This document shows positions 27,190 through 37,015 of a stretch of 64,000 nt of DNA, one piece after another. The translations under genes were made by a program, and so were the position numbers. The notes beneath the pieces were generated by a model. The model made no database searches. It was not told where the DNA came from and saw only the letters and a list, made by a program, of their open reading frames with translations. Position 1 is the first letter of the stretch, and each line of letters starts with the position of its first letter. Source of the DNA: Bifidobacterium tibiigranuli (GTDB lineage Bacteria > Actinomycetota > Actinomycetes > Actinomycetales > Bifidobacteriaceae); assembly GCF_009371885.1 (NCBI RefSeq), contig NZ_QLZA01000006.1, positions 1 through 64,000 of the forward strand. The letters are read 5' to 3'.

Positions 27190-27399
27190 GGCTATCTCCG
27201 TTATGTGAGGCGTTAACTTGACCTTGCGGAGGTCCATCTGCGTTGTGTGAGGCGCTAATTCCTTGGCACTCCAAATATCGCTGGCCGAAAATGGCGGCTT
27301 TGGAACGCCTGATACTCAGGTCTTCTCGAAATAGCGCCTCACACAACGCAGATGGACCTCCGCAAGGTCAAGTTAACGCCTCACATAACGGAGATAGCC
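27190..27399. repeat. 68-bp perfect inverted repeat with 74-bp loop
   Basis: Arms 27190-27257 and 27332-27399 are perfect inverted copies over 68 bp. Within each arm the word GTTATGTGAGGCGTTAA is repeated as GTTGTGTGAGGCGCTAA about 50 bp away. The element lies between two convergent genes, so it can act as a bidirectional terminator. The length and perfection of the stem exceed normal terminators and suggest a small mobile element or recent duplication. Apparent reading frames in it (SASHNADGPPQ) arise on both strands from the symmetry and are not genes. Confidence 0.8.
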
Positions 27400-27442
27400 G
27401 TACAAACCTGAAAAACAACCATTGCGGAACGCGCAGCATCGT

Positions 27443-28582
27443 CTATGCATCCATTTTCTGCGCGCCGCCCGATGCGGCCTTGCCATTGCTCTGCGCTGTT
27501 GCAGAATTGGAGACCGTGCCTCTAGCGTCCGAGCCGCTCAATTCGTATGACTCCCCTGTTCCATCCAACGGAGCGTCATCCGGCTGAGTGCCATCCAGCT
27601 TGCCCGGCCGGAATGCATCCTTCGCCGCTGCCATATGCTCGGCCTCTCCTGCGATCATCGTGCGCATATCCTCATTGATGCGGGCGAACAGCCGTATGCC
27701 GCTGCGCGTCTTGAACCCATACTGATGACGGGCCTGGGCGATGAAGGCCGCGCAATACATGATCACCTGCGCCATGAGATTGAACCAGAGCAGCACGCCG
27801 ATGATGGCTGCGAACGGTGCCAGCAGCGGATTCGTAGCCGCCCCGGCGATGAGTCGGCCGCCGAGCAGCTGCATCACCGAAAAGGCAAGCGCGCCGATCA
27901 TAGACCCTAGCAGGATGAAGCGCCCACGGCTGATGTGGGCCACCACGCGCATCAGCACGACGAACAGCATGAGATTGAGCACGAAACCGCTCAGGAAGCC
28001 GACCAGGTCAAGCAGCAGCCAGCTCGCAAAGGAATCCGTGGGCGCACCGACGAGCTGCAGGCCAGCGCGGACTACCCCGCCGGAGACTGCGCCCGCGACG
28101 GTTGACATAATCAGCAGCAGAAACACGAGCAGCATGCCCAGGCTGTCGCGCAGCTTCGTCCTGATGACATCCGAGGAGCTATCCTCTCCGTCAAACATGG
28201 CATGCACGGCGCTGCGCAGCGAGTCCATCCACCCGGTGATGCTCCACCAGAATGATACGAGTGTCACCAGGCCCGTCCAGGTCAGCGTGGTGGAGATTCT
28301 GCCGAGCGCATTCGTGGATTCCAGCGTGTGCGCCAATCCGGGCACCAGATTGCCGACGACAGCAATCACCTTGTCTTGTAATCCGCCGCTGCCCGACACC
28401 ACGAGACCGAGCAGGCTGAACAGGGTCCAGAGGCCGGCAAAGAATGCGAATAGCAGACCGTATGCCAAGCCATTGGCAAGCAGCCCTCCCCGGCGCGAAG
28501 AGTAGCGCCCGATCATGCCGCCGAGCAGCGAACGATTCCACACGCCAAGCAGGGCATCGATGAGTTCTCTGATTCGCTTCAT
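27443..28582 (-). CDS. YihY/BrkB-family membrane protein
   Basis: This inner-membrane protein of about 379 residues has six to seven hydrophobic segments. The family patterns GGLLANGLAYGLLFAFFAGLW near residue 40 and WSITGWMDSLRSAVHAMF are visible. It was once annotated as RNase BN, but the family's function is unclear. The C-terminal 60 residues are hydrophilic and low complexity. The start at 28582 (MKRIRELIDAL) is preferred over one 8 codons upstream. Confidence 0.85.
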   Translation of the reverse strand: MKRIRELIDALLGVWNRSLLGGMIGRYSSRRGGLLANGLAYGLLFAFFAGLWTLFSLLGLVVSGSGGLQDKVIAVVGNLVPGLAHTLESTNALGRISTTLTWTGLVTLVSFWWSITGWMDSLRSAVHAMFDGEDSSSDVIRTKLRDSLGMLLVFLLLIMSTVAGAVSGGVVRAGLQLVGAPTDSFASWLLLDLVGFLSGFVLNLMLFVVLMRVVAHISRGRFILLGSMIGALAFSVMQLLGGRLIAGAATNPLLAPFAAIIGVLLWFNLMAQVIMYCAAFIAQARHQYGFKTRSGIRLFARINEDMRTMIAGEAEHMAAAKDAFRPGKLDGTQPDDAPLDGTGESYELSGSDARGTVSNSATAQSNGKAASGGAQKMDA

Positions 28583-28611
28583 ATACCGACTATACGCGGG
28601 CGGCAAAGCGC

Positions 28612-28700
28612 AAGCCTGATTCGCTCACCGCTAGGAGGAGAGCACAGCCGTGCAGCACAGTCGTACAAGTAGTGAAATCATGCGGCAACCAATCAGGCTT
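28612..28700. repeat. 10-bp long-range inverted repeat after MFS gene
   Basis: AAGCCTGATT at 28612 and AATCAGGCTT at 28691-28700 are inverted copies with a 69-bp loop. The element lies between the MFS gene's stop and the YihY-like gene's start. It may be a weak terminator or chance. Confidence 0.3.
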
Positions 28701-28707
28701 CCTGAAC

Positions 28708-30012
28708 CTATTGAACCTGCTGAACCTGCGGCGGCACTGGCTCGGCATCCTGCGCCTGCTGCAACCGGCGCTGCAAGCGTCGGTCGTACAGCCGTGCAGA
28801 GGGGACAACGAACATCAGGATGGCCGCGAAAATCGAGCCGATGCCTGAAATCGTGAACAGCCACTGCACGCCGACCGCGTCCGCCAACGGGCCTGCGAAC
28901 AGCAGCCCGACCGGGCCGGCAAGTCCTGAGAAGGCCATGGTGACGCCGAAGATGCGGCCCAGCTCCTGTGGAGGGAAGGACTGCTGAATCATCGCCATCG
29001 ACAGCGCCATAGGGAATGCAACAGCCAGGCCTGCGAAGGCGTTAAGCACCGTGAACATAACGAATCCGGCCATGGTCGGCGGCAGAAAACCGCATACCGC
29101 GAATGCCACGCCAAGCACGGCTATCGAAGCGATAATTGCCGGCATGCGGTCCTTCCACACGCCGAATACGCCGATGAGCGCACCGCCAATCAGCGAACCG
29201 GCCGACCAGACCATCTCCACGATGCCCGCCTGGAATACGGTGCCTTTGAAATACCCCAGGGTCATGAGCGGATACAGGCTTCCGGCCGGCATGAACATGA
29301 GTGTGAACAACGAGCTGATGAGCAGCACCGACCACAAGCCGCGCACCGTGCCGATGCGCTTGAAGGCGAACACCACATCGGCGACTATCTGCGGCTTCTC
29401 GTCCACCTGCGCGATGTTGGAGGGAATCGCGATGAACATGAGCAAGCCGATGCCGAGCGCCGCGCCGAGCACATCCACCAGAATCAGCATATTGATCGGG
29501 ATGAAGGCGTACAGCATCGCCCCCAACGCGGGCGAGACGATCATCGTGGCCGATTGCACCATGCCGAGCTGGCCGTTAATCTTGGTGATTTCCTCATCCG
29601 GCACGATGGTCGGCAGAATCGATTGAATCGTGGGCATCTGGAAGGCCTGTGCCAGCGAACGCACCAGCAGCGATACGAACACGAGCCATAGCGGAAAGCC
29701 GTGATTCAGCGTGCCGACCACCGAGAGCACCACGGCAAAGGCCGCCGCCACGACGTCCGGCACGATGAGCAGCGCCTTCTTGTTCCAGCGGTCGATGAAG
29801 GTGCCGATGAACGGACTGACCAGAATCATCGGCAGCATCGCCAACAGCGTGGCCATGCTCAGGATGGTCGCCGAGCCGGACTTCTGGGTGAGATACCAGA
29901 TGATCGCGTACTGCACGATCATGGAGGTGATGCCCGTAGCGAACTGGCTGAACAGAAACAAGTAGCTGTTTCGTCGCCAGTTCAGGCCGATGGCCGGAGT
30001 GTTCCCTGTCAT
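28708..30012 (-). CDS. MFS transporter (MefA/EntS-like)
   Basis: This 434-residue, 12-helix transporter resembles macrolide-efflux and siderophore-export MFS proteins. It has WYLTQKSGSATILSMATLLA in helix 2, FIGTFIDRWNKKALLI in the loop 2-3 motif, and PTIVPDEEITKINGQLGMVQ. The last 25 residues are Gln/Arg/Pro rich (LQRRLQQAQDAEPVPPQ). ATG 30012 follows AAAGGCC. The substrate is unknown; I do not infer resistance. Confidence 0.85.
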   Translation of the reverse strand: MTGNTPAIGLNWRRNSYLFLFSQFATGITSMIVQYAIIWYLTQKSGSATILSMATLLAMLPMILVSPFIGTFIDRWNKKALLIVPDVVAAAFAVVLSVVGTLNHGFPLWLVFVSLLVRSLAQAFQMPTIQSILPTIVPDEEITKINGQLGMVQSATMIVSPALGAMLYAFIPINMLILVDVLGAALGIGLLMFIAIPSNIAQVDEKPQIVADVVFAFKRIGTVRGLWSVLLISSLFTLMFMPAGSLYPLMTLGYFKGTVFQAGIVEMVWSAGSLIGGALIGVFGVWKDRMPAIIASIAVLGVAFAVCGFLPPTMAGFVMFTVLNAFAGLAVAFPMALSMAMIQQSFPPQELGRIFGVTMAFSGLAGPVGLLFAGPLADAVGVQWLFTISGIGSIFAAILMFVVPSARLYDRRLQRRLQQAQDAEPVPPQVQQVQ

Positions 30013-30160
30013 GGTGGGGCCTTTGCGATGTCGAAGGGGCAGTAGAACCATGATACGTGACGGCAGGCGACGAACTGATCAGCTATGAAAATTCGCATGC
30101 CTCACATCGCCATTGGCGTAACGCAATAGGTAGGCTTGAAAGCCTTCGGTATTCACGGGT

Positions 30161-32206
30161 TCATGAATGCGTGCCGATGCTGATATTCGCACCATCGATA
30201 TACGCACCGCCGTCAACATGCATACTGTCAATATGCATAAAATCCTCAACCCGGTTCCATTTGACCGTGTATCCGGCTCCGTGCGCGCAGAATACGGAAT
30301 CCGGCGTGTTGTCAAGATCGCTCTCCGGGTCGTAGCCCGCCTGCGCGATGACTTCGGCCTCGTTATGGCATGGCCGATAGCCTGCGAATACGCAGGTGAT
30401 GCTGCCCTGCCCGTGACTGTAGGCGTTGAACTGGGCCGTGTAGTCGCGCATTTCGCTGACCGGCGCCTCGCCTTCCAGCACGGCGTAGTCGCCATCGGCC
30501 TGTGGCTCCTCGAAACTGCCGCTCATGCGCTGGATGTCAGCCATCGCACGACCCAGCAGATCCTGCGGCAGTTCGAGCCGGAAGCGATACCACGGTTCGA
30601 GCAAGCGGCACTGCTGTCTGCTGTTGGCTTTCATCAGTCCCTGACGCACGGCGCGGTAGGTGGCCTGGCGGAAATCGCCGCCCTCGGTGTGCTTGAGATG
30701 GCCGCGCCCGGTCAGGAGCGTAATGCGCATATCGGCAATCGGCGAGCCGGTTAGCACGCCCAGATGCTCACGTTCGCGCAGATGAGTCAGAATCAGCCGC
30801 TGCCAATTGCGGTCGAGCACATCCTCGCTGCATGAAGAGGCGAATTGCAGTCCACTGCCACGCGGCGCGGGTTCGAGCAGCAAATGCACTTCGGCATAAT
30901 GGCGTAGCGGCTCGAAATGCCCCACGCCTTCCACAGGCTGCATGATGGTTTCGCGGTAGAGAATGCCGCCTGGACCGAAGCTGACGTCAAGCCCGAAACG
31001 GTCGTGCATAAGCTGCTGCACGACTTCGAGCTGCACCGCGCCCATGAGCTGCAGTTGGATCTCCTGCAGCCGCTCCTGCCAGCGCACATGCAGCATCGGG
31101 TCCTCGTCTTCGAGCGTGCGCAGGGCGACGAGTGCCTTATGCGTATCCGTTTCGCCGGGAATCACGGTGTATGTGAGCACAGGTTCGAGCACGGGAGCCT
31201 CAGCGTCCGGTTCGCAGCCCAGGCCTTCGCCGGGGAAGGTCTGCGTCAGCCCGGTGACCGCACATATCGAGCCGGCCTGCGCCACGTCGCTCAGCTCAAA
31301 TTTGGCACCGGAATAGATGCGTATCTGGTCAGCTTTCTCATGCCACGGCTCGGCTTCAGGCGTCTGATTCATACGCTCTTCAGTAGCTTCGGGAGACGTG
31401 CGAGCGTTCGTCAGCATCGTTTTCACCGGCAGCGCTCCCCCGGTCACTTTGAGCCAGGTGAGCCGATTGCCTTGGTTCTCATGCGATATCTTATAGACTT
31501 TGGCACCGAAATCCTGCGGATAATTGGCTTGCTGCGTGTAGCGCTGCAGCCCGTCGAGCAGCGTATCAATGCCGTCGAGCTGCAAGGCCGAGCCAAAATA
31601 ACATGGAAACAGCAGCCTACGCGCGATCATCGATTGCACTGTCGCGTCGCTCAGCGTCTCGCGGTCCAAGTACTCGTCCATCGCATGCTCGTCAAGTGTG
31701 GCGATGTCCTCGTATTGCGCGGCGAGCTCGTCCGGATTGTCGAAAGCCATGCAGTCATCGCTGCAATGCCGTCTGAACTGGGCGAGCATGGCGGCACGGT
31801 CAGCACCCGCAGCATCCATCTTGTTGACGAAGATAAAAGTCGGCACCTGGTAGCGTTCCAAAAGCCGCCATAAGGTCTGCGTGTAGCCTTGCACGCCATC
31901 GGTGGCGCTGACGACAAGAATCGCGTAGTCCAGCACGCCGAGCGTGCGTTCCATTTCGGCGGAGAAATCGACATGCCCGGGCGTGTCCAGCATGGTTATT
32001 GCAACATCATCATGCTGGATAATGGCCTGCTTCGAGAAAATCGTGATGCCGCGGCGCTTCTCCATCGCATCGGTGTCGAGAAAGGCGTCGCCGTGATCGA
32101 CTCGTCCCAGCGAGCGCATCTGGCCGGAGCGATACAGCAGTCCCTCGCACAGCGTGGTCTTGCCGGCATCGACATGCGCCAGCACCCCTACTATCACATG
32201 TTTCAT
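30161..32206 (-). CDS. EF-G/TetM-like translational GTPase
   Basis: This 681-residue GTPase has G1 AHVDAGKTT (10-18), switch II DTPGHVDF (74-81) and G4 NKMD near 128. Domains II-V of the ribosomal-protection/EF-G kind follow, such as GAVQLEVVQQLMHDRFGLDV. Length and order fit the TetM/TetW/OtrA family, but the switch I region (DAFLDTDAMEKRRGITI) differs from classical Tet proteins. It may be a housekeeping paralogue or a ribosome-rescue factor; whether it protects against tetracycline cannot be said. The second palindromic element lies between its start and clpX. Confidence 0.8.
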   Translation of the reverse strand: MKHVIVGVLAHVDAGKTTLCEGLLYRSGQMRSLGRVDHGDAFLDTDAMEKRRGITIFSKQAIIQHDDVAITMLDTPGHVDFSAEMERTLGVLDYAILVVSATDGVQGYTQTLWRLLERYQVPTFIFVNKMDAAGADRAAMLAQFRRHCSDDCMAFDNPDELAAQYEDIATLDEHAMDEYLDRETLSDATVQSMIARRLLFPCYFGSALQLDGIDTLLDGLQRYTQQANYPQDFGAKVYKISHENQGNRLTWLKVTGGALPVKTMLTNARTSPEATEERMNQTPEAEPWHEKADQIRIYSGAKFELSDVAQAGSICAVTGLTQTFPGEGLGCEPDAEAPVLEPVLTYTVIPGETDTHKALVALRTLEDEDPMLHVRWQERLQEIQLQLMGAVQLEVVQQLMHDRFGLDVSFGPGGILYRETIMQPVEGVGHFEPLRHYAEVHLLLEPAPRGSGLQFASSCSEDVLDRNWQRLILTHLREREHLGVLTGSPIADMRITLLTGRGHLKHTEGGDFRQATYRAVRQGLMKANSRQQCRLLEPWYRFRLELPQDLLGRAMADIQRMSGSFEEPQADGDYAVLEGEAPVSEMRDYTAQFNAYSHGQGSITCVFAGYRPCHNEAEVIAQAGYDPESDLDNTPDSVFCAHGAGYTVKWNRVEDFMHIDSMHVDGGAYIDGANISIGTHS

Positions 32207-32251
32207 GCCATGCCTGTCATTATCGTTGTCTTTCAGATTGATGGTGGGATG

Positions 32252-32414
32252 TGCACTACGCATGTCGCGATTCACGTAGTGCGCACGAAACGAACATATA
32301 GGGTCTGGCAGTCCTGCCCAAAATGACGCAATCGCAAGGCTCGTGGGAAGGTCTGTACCACTAGGTGTGTGCGATTCGTGCACACTATGGAATGGGGAAG
32401 ACGCGTAGTGCGCA
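32252..32414. repeat. 163-bp nested palindromic element, copy 2
   Basis: The ends TGCACTACGCATG (32252) and CGCGTAGTGCGCA (32402-32414) are inverted. Inner inverted words CGTAGTGCGCACGAAACGAAC and GATTCGTGCACACTATGG follow the same plan as the element at 5684-5849. The two loops between the arms show little similarity, so only the arms are conserved. It lies between the GTPase start and the end of clpX. Confidence 0.7.
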
Positions 32415-32429
32415 GTAGCGGTAGCGTCC

Positions 32430-33740
32430 TTACGCCGCGCGACGCCGGGAGGCAGCCACGAGCTTGGGTTCGCTTACGCCCTTGACCGAAGCGGCGTCGA
32501 CGATGGCCTGCTCGACGTCGTCCAGCTGAGGCAGACGGAACATCGTGGATTCGAGGGTTTTTTCGATAATCGAGCGCAGCCCGCGCGCGCCAGTCCCCTG
32601 TTGCATCGCCGTCTGGGCGATGGCCGTGATTGCCTCGTCGGTGAACGCCAGATCCACCGAGTCCTGCGCGAAGAGCTTGCGGTATTGCTTGGTCAGGGCG
32701 TTGGCCGGCTTGATGAGAATATCCTCAAGATCCTGCTCGGTCAGCTCTTCCAGCACGCTCACAACGGGCAGGCGCCCGATGAACTCAGGCAGCAGACCGA
32801 ATTCAGACAGGTCGTCCGGCCCGGCCTGTGCGAGCAGCTCCCTTCGCGATATTTCGCGAGCACGCCACGAGGCGGAGAAGCCGCTTTCGTGCGTGCCTAG
32901 GCGCTGCTCCACGATGTCGTCAAGGCCGACGAATGCGCCGCCGCAGATGAACAGTATGCCGCTGGTGTCCAGCTGCACCGTGTCCTGGTCGCGGTGCTTG
33001 CGCGTGCCCTCCAACGGCACCGAGGCAATCGTGCCTTCGAGAATCTTCAGCAGCGCCTGCTGCACGCCTTCGCCGCTTACATCACGGGTGATCGAGGTGT
33101 TCTCGCCGCTTTTGCGCGCGATCTTGTCGATTTCGTCAATGTACACAATGCCATGCTGCGCGCGGTCCACGTCGCCGTCAGCTGCCTGCAAAAGCCGCTG
33201 CAGCACCGTTTCGACGTCGTCGCCGACGTAGCCGGCCTCAGTCAGCGTCGTGGCATCGGTGATGACGAAGGGCACGTTCATCACGCGCGCCAAAGTCTGC
33301 GCCAAGTAGGTTTTGCCTACGCCTGTGGGTCCCATGAGCAGGATGTTGGATTTCGCCACTTTGACATCGCGCAACGGATCGATGGCATCCGCATTCGAGC
33401 GCGCATTGCGATCGGAGAGCTGGTTCGCGGCCTCGCGCAGCTCCATGTTGACACGCTTGTAATGATTGTAGACCGCGACCGACAGTGTGCGCTTGGCCGC
33501 AGCCTGACCGATGACGTATGTATCGAGATAGTCGTAGATCTGCGCGGGCTTGGGCAGTTTCAGCACGCTGACATCGGCGTCGCGCTGGCGTTCCTCGGAG
33601 ATGATATCGACGCACAGCGCGATGCACTCGTCGCAGATGGCCGCGCTGGGGCCGGTCACGAGCTTGCGCACCTGGCGTTCCGTCTTGCCGCAGAAGGTGC
33701 AGCGAGGCGCATCCTCGTTGTAGCTGATCACGCGTCCCAT
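32430..33740 (-). CDS. clpX: ATP-dependent Clp protease ATP-binding subunit ClpX
   Basis: ClpX is the AAA+ unfoldase that feeds proteins to ClpP. The 436-residue protein begins with a zinc-binding domain ([14 protein letters not shown] ... ICDECI, four Cys). Walker A is [15 protein letters not shown], Walker [12 protein letters not shown], and the pore and sensor motifs follow ([14 protein letters not shown] near the end). ATG 33740 follows AAGGAGCG. It lies downstream of clpP1-clpP2, separated by 275 bp that contain a C/G-rich hairpin. Confidence 0.97.
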   Translation of the reverse strand: MGRVISYNEDAPRCTFCGKTERQVRKLVTGPSAAICDECIALCVDIISEERQRDADVSVLKLPKPAQIYDYLDTYVIGQAAAKRTLSVAVYNHYKRVNMELREAANQLSDRNARSNADAIDPLRDVKVAKSNILLMGPTGVGKTYLAQTLARVMNVPFVITDATTLTEAGYVGDDVETVLQRLLQAADGDVDRAQHGIVYIDEIDKIARKSGENTSITRDVSGEGVQQALLKILEGTIASVPLEGTRKHRDQDTVQLDTSGILFICGGAFVGLDDIVEQRLGTHESGFSASWRAREISRRELLAQAGPDDLSEFGLLPEFIGRLPVVSVLEELTEQDLEDILIKPANALTKQYRKLFAQDSVDLAFTDEAITAIAQTAMQQGTGARGLRSIIEKTLESTMFRLPQLDDVEQAIVDAASVKGVSEPKLVAASRRRAA

Positions 33741-33877
33741 ACGTCGCTCCTTGAAACTTATTCTCTCGGTCGCATTCGGCCCGTCCACCTGCGGCATGCA
33801 CATCACGTAGCAAACGCCACATCACATATCGCATACGCACATCTGCATCACACGGCAGAGAGCCACTTACGACGATA

Positions 33878-33901
33878 CCCCCGGCAGCAGCCTGTCGGGG
33901 G
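33878..33901 (-). terminator. Hairpin between clpP2 and clpX
   Basis: CCCCCGGCA and TGTCGGGGG form a 9-bp stem with one G-U pair and a 6-nt loop. There is no T run, so it is a possible attenuator or mRNA-processing site rather than a full terminator. Confidence 0.35.
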
Positions 33902-34015
33902 CATCGGATTGTGGAGATTACTGGGATACTGGGCGGGGGCGGACAGATTGCTAGGCGACGATACGTGCCGAAATCCCTGCCGCGCCCGCACTTCTCGAAC
34001 TACTGCTTGCGCTAT

Positions 34016-34690
34016 CTACTGCTTGCGCGAAGCAAGCACTTCGTCGACGATGCCGTATTCCTTGGCTTCCGGAGCCGTGAGGAAGGTGTCCACTTCGATG
34101 TCCCGGCGGATCTTCTCGACCTCCTGGCCGGTGTGCTTGGCGAGCGTGTCTTCCAGCCATTCGCGCATGCGTAGCATCTCCTTGGCCTGGATCTCGATCT
34201 CGGTGGCCTTGCCGAAGCCCTGATCGATGGCCGGCTGATGGATCAGCACGCGGGCGTTAGGCAGGATGAGCCGCTTGCCCTTGGTGCCGGCCGCGAGCAG
34301 GATGGCGGCTGCGGAGGCGGCCTGCCCCAGGCACACGGTCTGCACGTCGGGCTGGATGTATTGCATGGTGTCGTAAATCGCGGTCATCGCAGTCATGGAG
34401 CCGCCGGGCGAGTTGATGTACATCATCACGTCGCGGTTCGGATCCTGGCTTTCCAGCACCAGCAGCTGCGCCATGATGTCGTCGCATGAGGTGTCGTCCA
34501 CCTGCACGCCCATGAAGATGATGCGATCCTCGAACAGCTTGGTGTACGGGTCCTGCGTCTTCATGCCGTACGGCGTCTTCTCGCTGAACTGCGGCAGGAT
34601 GTAGCGATCCTGCGCTTGCAATCCGCTTATTCCACGCGGCCCGGCCAAACGCTCGGCGCGGGATATGAATTGTGCCTCCTGTGAAGCCAT
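34016..34690 (-). CDS. clpP2: ATP-dependent Clp protease proteolytic subunit ClpP2
   Basis: This 224-residue serine protease subunit has the nucleophile in CLGQAASAAAILLAAG, the His in RVLIHQPAIDQG and the Asp near REWLEDTLAKHTGQ. It pairs with ClpP1, whose stop lies 1 bp before this start. Actinobacteria typically carry two ClpP paralogues that form a mixed 14-mer, so the two genes surely act together. Confidence 0.95.
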   Translation of the reverse strand: MASQEAQFISRAERLAGPRGISGLQAQDRYILPQFSEKTPYGMKTQDPYTKLFEDRIIFMGVQVDDTSCDDIMAQLLVLESQDPNRDVMMYINSPGGSMTAMTAIYDTMQYIQPDVQTVCLGQAASAAAILLAAGTKGKRLILPNARVLIHQPAIDQGFGKATEIEIQAKEMLRMREWLEDTLAKHTGQEVEKIRRDIEVDTFLTAPEAKEYGIVDEVLASRKQ

Positions 34691-34691
34691 G

Positions 34692-35321
34692 TCACTCCCC
34701 TTCCTTGCCGGACTTGTCGGCGCTCATGGTTTCCGACGTGGTCACCAGCTTGTCGATGAAGCCGTATTCCAGCGCCTCCTGCGCGGTGAACCAGTGATCG
34801 TACTCGTTGTCGCGGTAGATCTCCTCGATCGTATGCCCGGTCTGTTCCGCGGTGAGCTCGGCCATGGTCTTCTTCATATCCATGATGAGCTCGGCGTTGA
34901 TGCGCACATCGGTGGCAGTGCCGCCGATGCCGCCCGAAGGCTGATGCATGAGCACGCGCGCATGCGATGTGAGGAAGCGCTTGCCTTTGGTGCCGGAGCT
35001 CAGCAGGAACTGCCCCATCGAAGCGCACATGCCCAGGCCTACGGTCGCCACATCCGGCGCAATGAGCTGCATGGTGTCGTAGACGGCCATGCCTGCAGTG
35101 ATGGAACCGCCAGGCGAATTGATGTACAGCCAGATATCCCGCTTGGGGTCCTCGGCGGCGAGCATGAGCATCTGCGCGCAGATGACGTTCGCGTTCTCAT
35201 CCTTGACCTCGTCACCAAGCCAGATAATGCGTTCTCTGAGCAGTCTGTTGAAAATCGGGTCCGTGATGGACGGCGCATCGCCCTCTTGCATTGCGGGCGA
35301 TGATGTCAGAAAATCTGCCAC
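34692..35321 (-). CDS. clpP1: ATP-dependent Clp protease proteolytic subunit ClpP1
   Basis: ClpP1 has the nucleophile motif [16 protein letters not shown], His in [13 protein letters not shown] and the downstream Asp region [10 protein letters not shown]. It is about 209 residues. I chose the GTG at 35321 because AAGGAG is then 6 bp upstream; a TTG one codon earlier is only 3 bp away. It is the first gene of the clpP1-clpP2 pair. Actinobacterial clp genes are often controlled by ClgR, but I could not identify a ClgR box with confidence. Confidence 0.95.
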   Translation of the reverse strand: MADFLTSSPAMQEGDAPSITDPIFNRLLRERIIWLGDEVKDENANVICAQMLMLAAEDPKRDIWLYINSPGGSITAGMAVYDTMQLIAPDVATVGLGMCASMGQFLLSSGTKGKRFLTSHARVLMHQPSGGIGGTATDVRINAELIMDMKKTMAELTAEQTGHTIEEIYRDNEYDHWFTAQEALEYGFIDKLVTTSETMSADKSGKEGE

Positions 35322-35386
35322 CAATATCTCCTTGATCGTGCGTTTTCGTATATAACGCGTTTCGTACCGTTAGAACAATACCGCCT

Positions 35387-36748
35387 TTAAGCGACGGCCT
35401 GCTTCGTTTTGCGCTCACTGCGAGAAAAGGCGGCATTGCAACGTTTCAGCACCCAGCGCGAGACGACCACAGCAGCCGCCGAAGCCAGCGCGACCGGCAC
35501 GAAATACGATATCGGGGCCGCGCACAGCTCCATCACCAGGCACATCGCCATCAGCGGAGCCTGCTGCGAGGCCGAAAGCAGCGCCGCAGCGCCGACCAGC
35601 GCGCATGCCGCAATAGGAATCGAAGCCCCGGGGAATGCGAGCATCCACAGCAGGCCAAGCAGCGCGCCGGCTATGGCACCCAGCGCGATGCCCGGCTGCA
35701 GCACGCCGCCCGACGCGCCGGAACGTATCGTAATCAGCGTGACCAGCGCCTTGGCAATCAGCGATATAGTCAGCACAACGAGCGTCACGACGAGCGGCTG
35801 GCCTACTGAAGTACCGAATAGCGACAGCCCTTGGCCCTTGGCAAGGTTGGAAATAAGCGAAACATCGAAGGACAACTGTGCCGAGGCACGGCCGTTGCCC
35901 ATCACCTGCGGAATCCAGATCGCCACGACGCCGGTGAGCAGCGCCGCCGCAGGCATCTTCCACAGAATGCCGGCGTCGTTGCGCGGCCCCTTCTCGGCCC
36001 ACTGCGATCCCAAGCGGAACAGGGCTCCAAGCGCCCCGAAAACCACGCCGCCCACCAGCGCGAACAGCATCAGGGTCGGCGTGTTCTCGTGCAAGAGCCC
36101 TGGAAGATGGTAGAAGACCTTCTGCCCCTTGATGAGCGAAGCCACGTAAGCCGCCGTCGCCGACATACCGAGCGAGACCGCGACCTTTTCCAGCGTAACA
36201 TCAGCGAGCAGAATCTCGACGGTGAAGAACAGCCCGGCGAGCGGCGCATCGTAGACGCCGGCCAGACCTGCGCCCGCGCACACCGCCACCAGCATGCGCT
36301 TATCAGCACCGGTGAAGCCGATCACGCCGCTGAAGCGCTGGCCGAGCATCGCGCCGAATTCGCGCGGGGCGACCTCGCGGCCTATCGACGAGCCGGAGCC
36401 GACAATGAGAATCTGCAGCAGCACATGCACCGTGGTCTGCCACACCGGCATCGTCTCGCCGTTCACGGCCTTCTTCACCGAAGGCACGCGCGTGCTTTTC
36501 GTACGCAGCAGCCACCAGATGGTCGCTGCGATAAGCGAACCGCCGACGACGCCCGCTATGCGCCGCAGCGCCGGAACCGTGAACGGCCCTGGCAGCGAGC
36601 TGCTTTCGGTGTAGCCGAACGCGAGGTATTCCACGCCGTAGAGCATCTGCGAAAGCAGACCGGCAGCTATGCCAATCGCCATGCCGAGCGTCAGCACCGC
36701 CACGATGAGTCTGGCGGTTCTCGTGCGCGTGGAATTGACGTCTGCCAT
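35387..36748 (-). CDS. CLC-family chloride/anion channel or antiporter
   Basis: This 453-residue CLC protein has GSGSSIGREVAPREFGAMLG in place of the usual GREGP block, with the gating glutamate retained in GRE. The first selectivity segment, normally GSGIP, reads STRVPSVKKAV, so the pore serine is not conserved. RSGASGGVLQPGIALGA matches the third conserved CLC block (GxFxP type). The protein could be a diverged anion antiporter. Of the two adjacent ATGs, the second (36748) gives better ribosome-binding-site spacing. Confidence 0.87.
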   Translation of the reverse strand: MADVNSTRTRTARLIVAVLTLGMAIGIAAGLLSQMLYGVEYLAFGYTESSSLPGPFTVPALRRIAGVVGGSLIAATIWWLLRTKSTRVPSVKKAVNGETMPVWQTTVHVLLQILIVGSGSSIGREVAPREFGAMLGQRFSGVIGFTGADKRMLVAVCAGAGLAGVYDAPLAGLFFTVEILLADVTLEKVAVSLGMSATAAYVASLIKGQKVFYHLPGLLHENTPTLMLFALVGGVVFGALGALFRLGSQWAEKGPRNDAGILWKMPAAALLTGVVAIWIPQVMGNGRASAQLSFDVSLISNLAKGQGLSLFGTSVGQPLVVTLVVLTISLIAKALVTLITIRSGASGGVLQPGIALGAIAGALLGLLWMLAFPGASIPIAACALVGAAALLSASQQAPLMAMCLVMELCAAPISYFVPVALASAAAVVVSRWVLKRCNAAFSRSERKTKQAVA

Positions 36749-36903
36749 CATCGCTCCTTGACGTAGGGATTCGAGTGTTATCAGTATGTTGTTGTAAGTA
36801 CCCTGTGTTGGGAGTGTCGTACATGCCTCAGGAATGGCGGTTTCGACACCGCCGCCGTTCTGCCCAGCAATCAGCATGCCCAGCAATCAGCATGGGCATA
36901 AGA

Positions 36904-36941
36904 ATACGGCCCGAAACCTTACGCAAGGTTTCGGGCCGTAG
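36904..36941 (-). terminator. Rho-independent terminator of tig
   Basis: TACGGCCCGAAACCTT and AAGGTTTCGGGCCGTA form a 16-bp perfect stem with an ACGC loop. On the minus strand it is followed by TTCTTAT. It sits 75 bp after the trigger factor stop. Confidence 0.88.
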
Positions 36942-37015
36942 CATTCACAATGTGCGAGGTGCCTGACGCCTCAGCCATGCATCAGCGCCGCAAGCCGCAC
37001 ATCAACGCGGGGCGC

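Noticed and set aside
27110..27587. Two frames sharing SASHNADGPPQGQVNASHNG on opposite strands
   Set aside because: They are the two arms of the perfect inverted repeat translated in each direction.
30161..32206. Calling a tetracycline-resistance gene
   Set aside because: The overall layout fits, but divergent switch I and the core location do not support a specific resistance claim.
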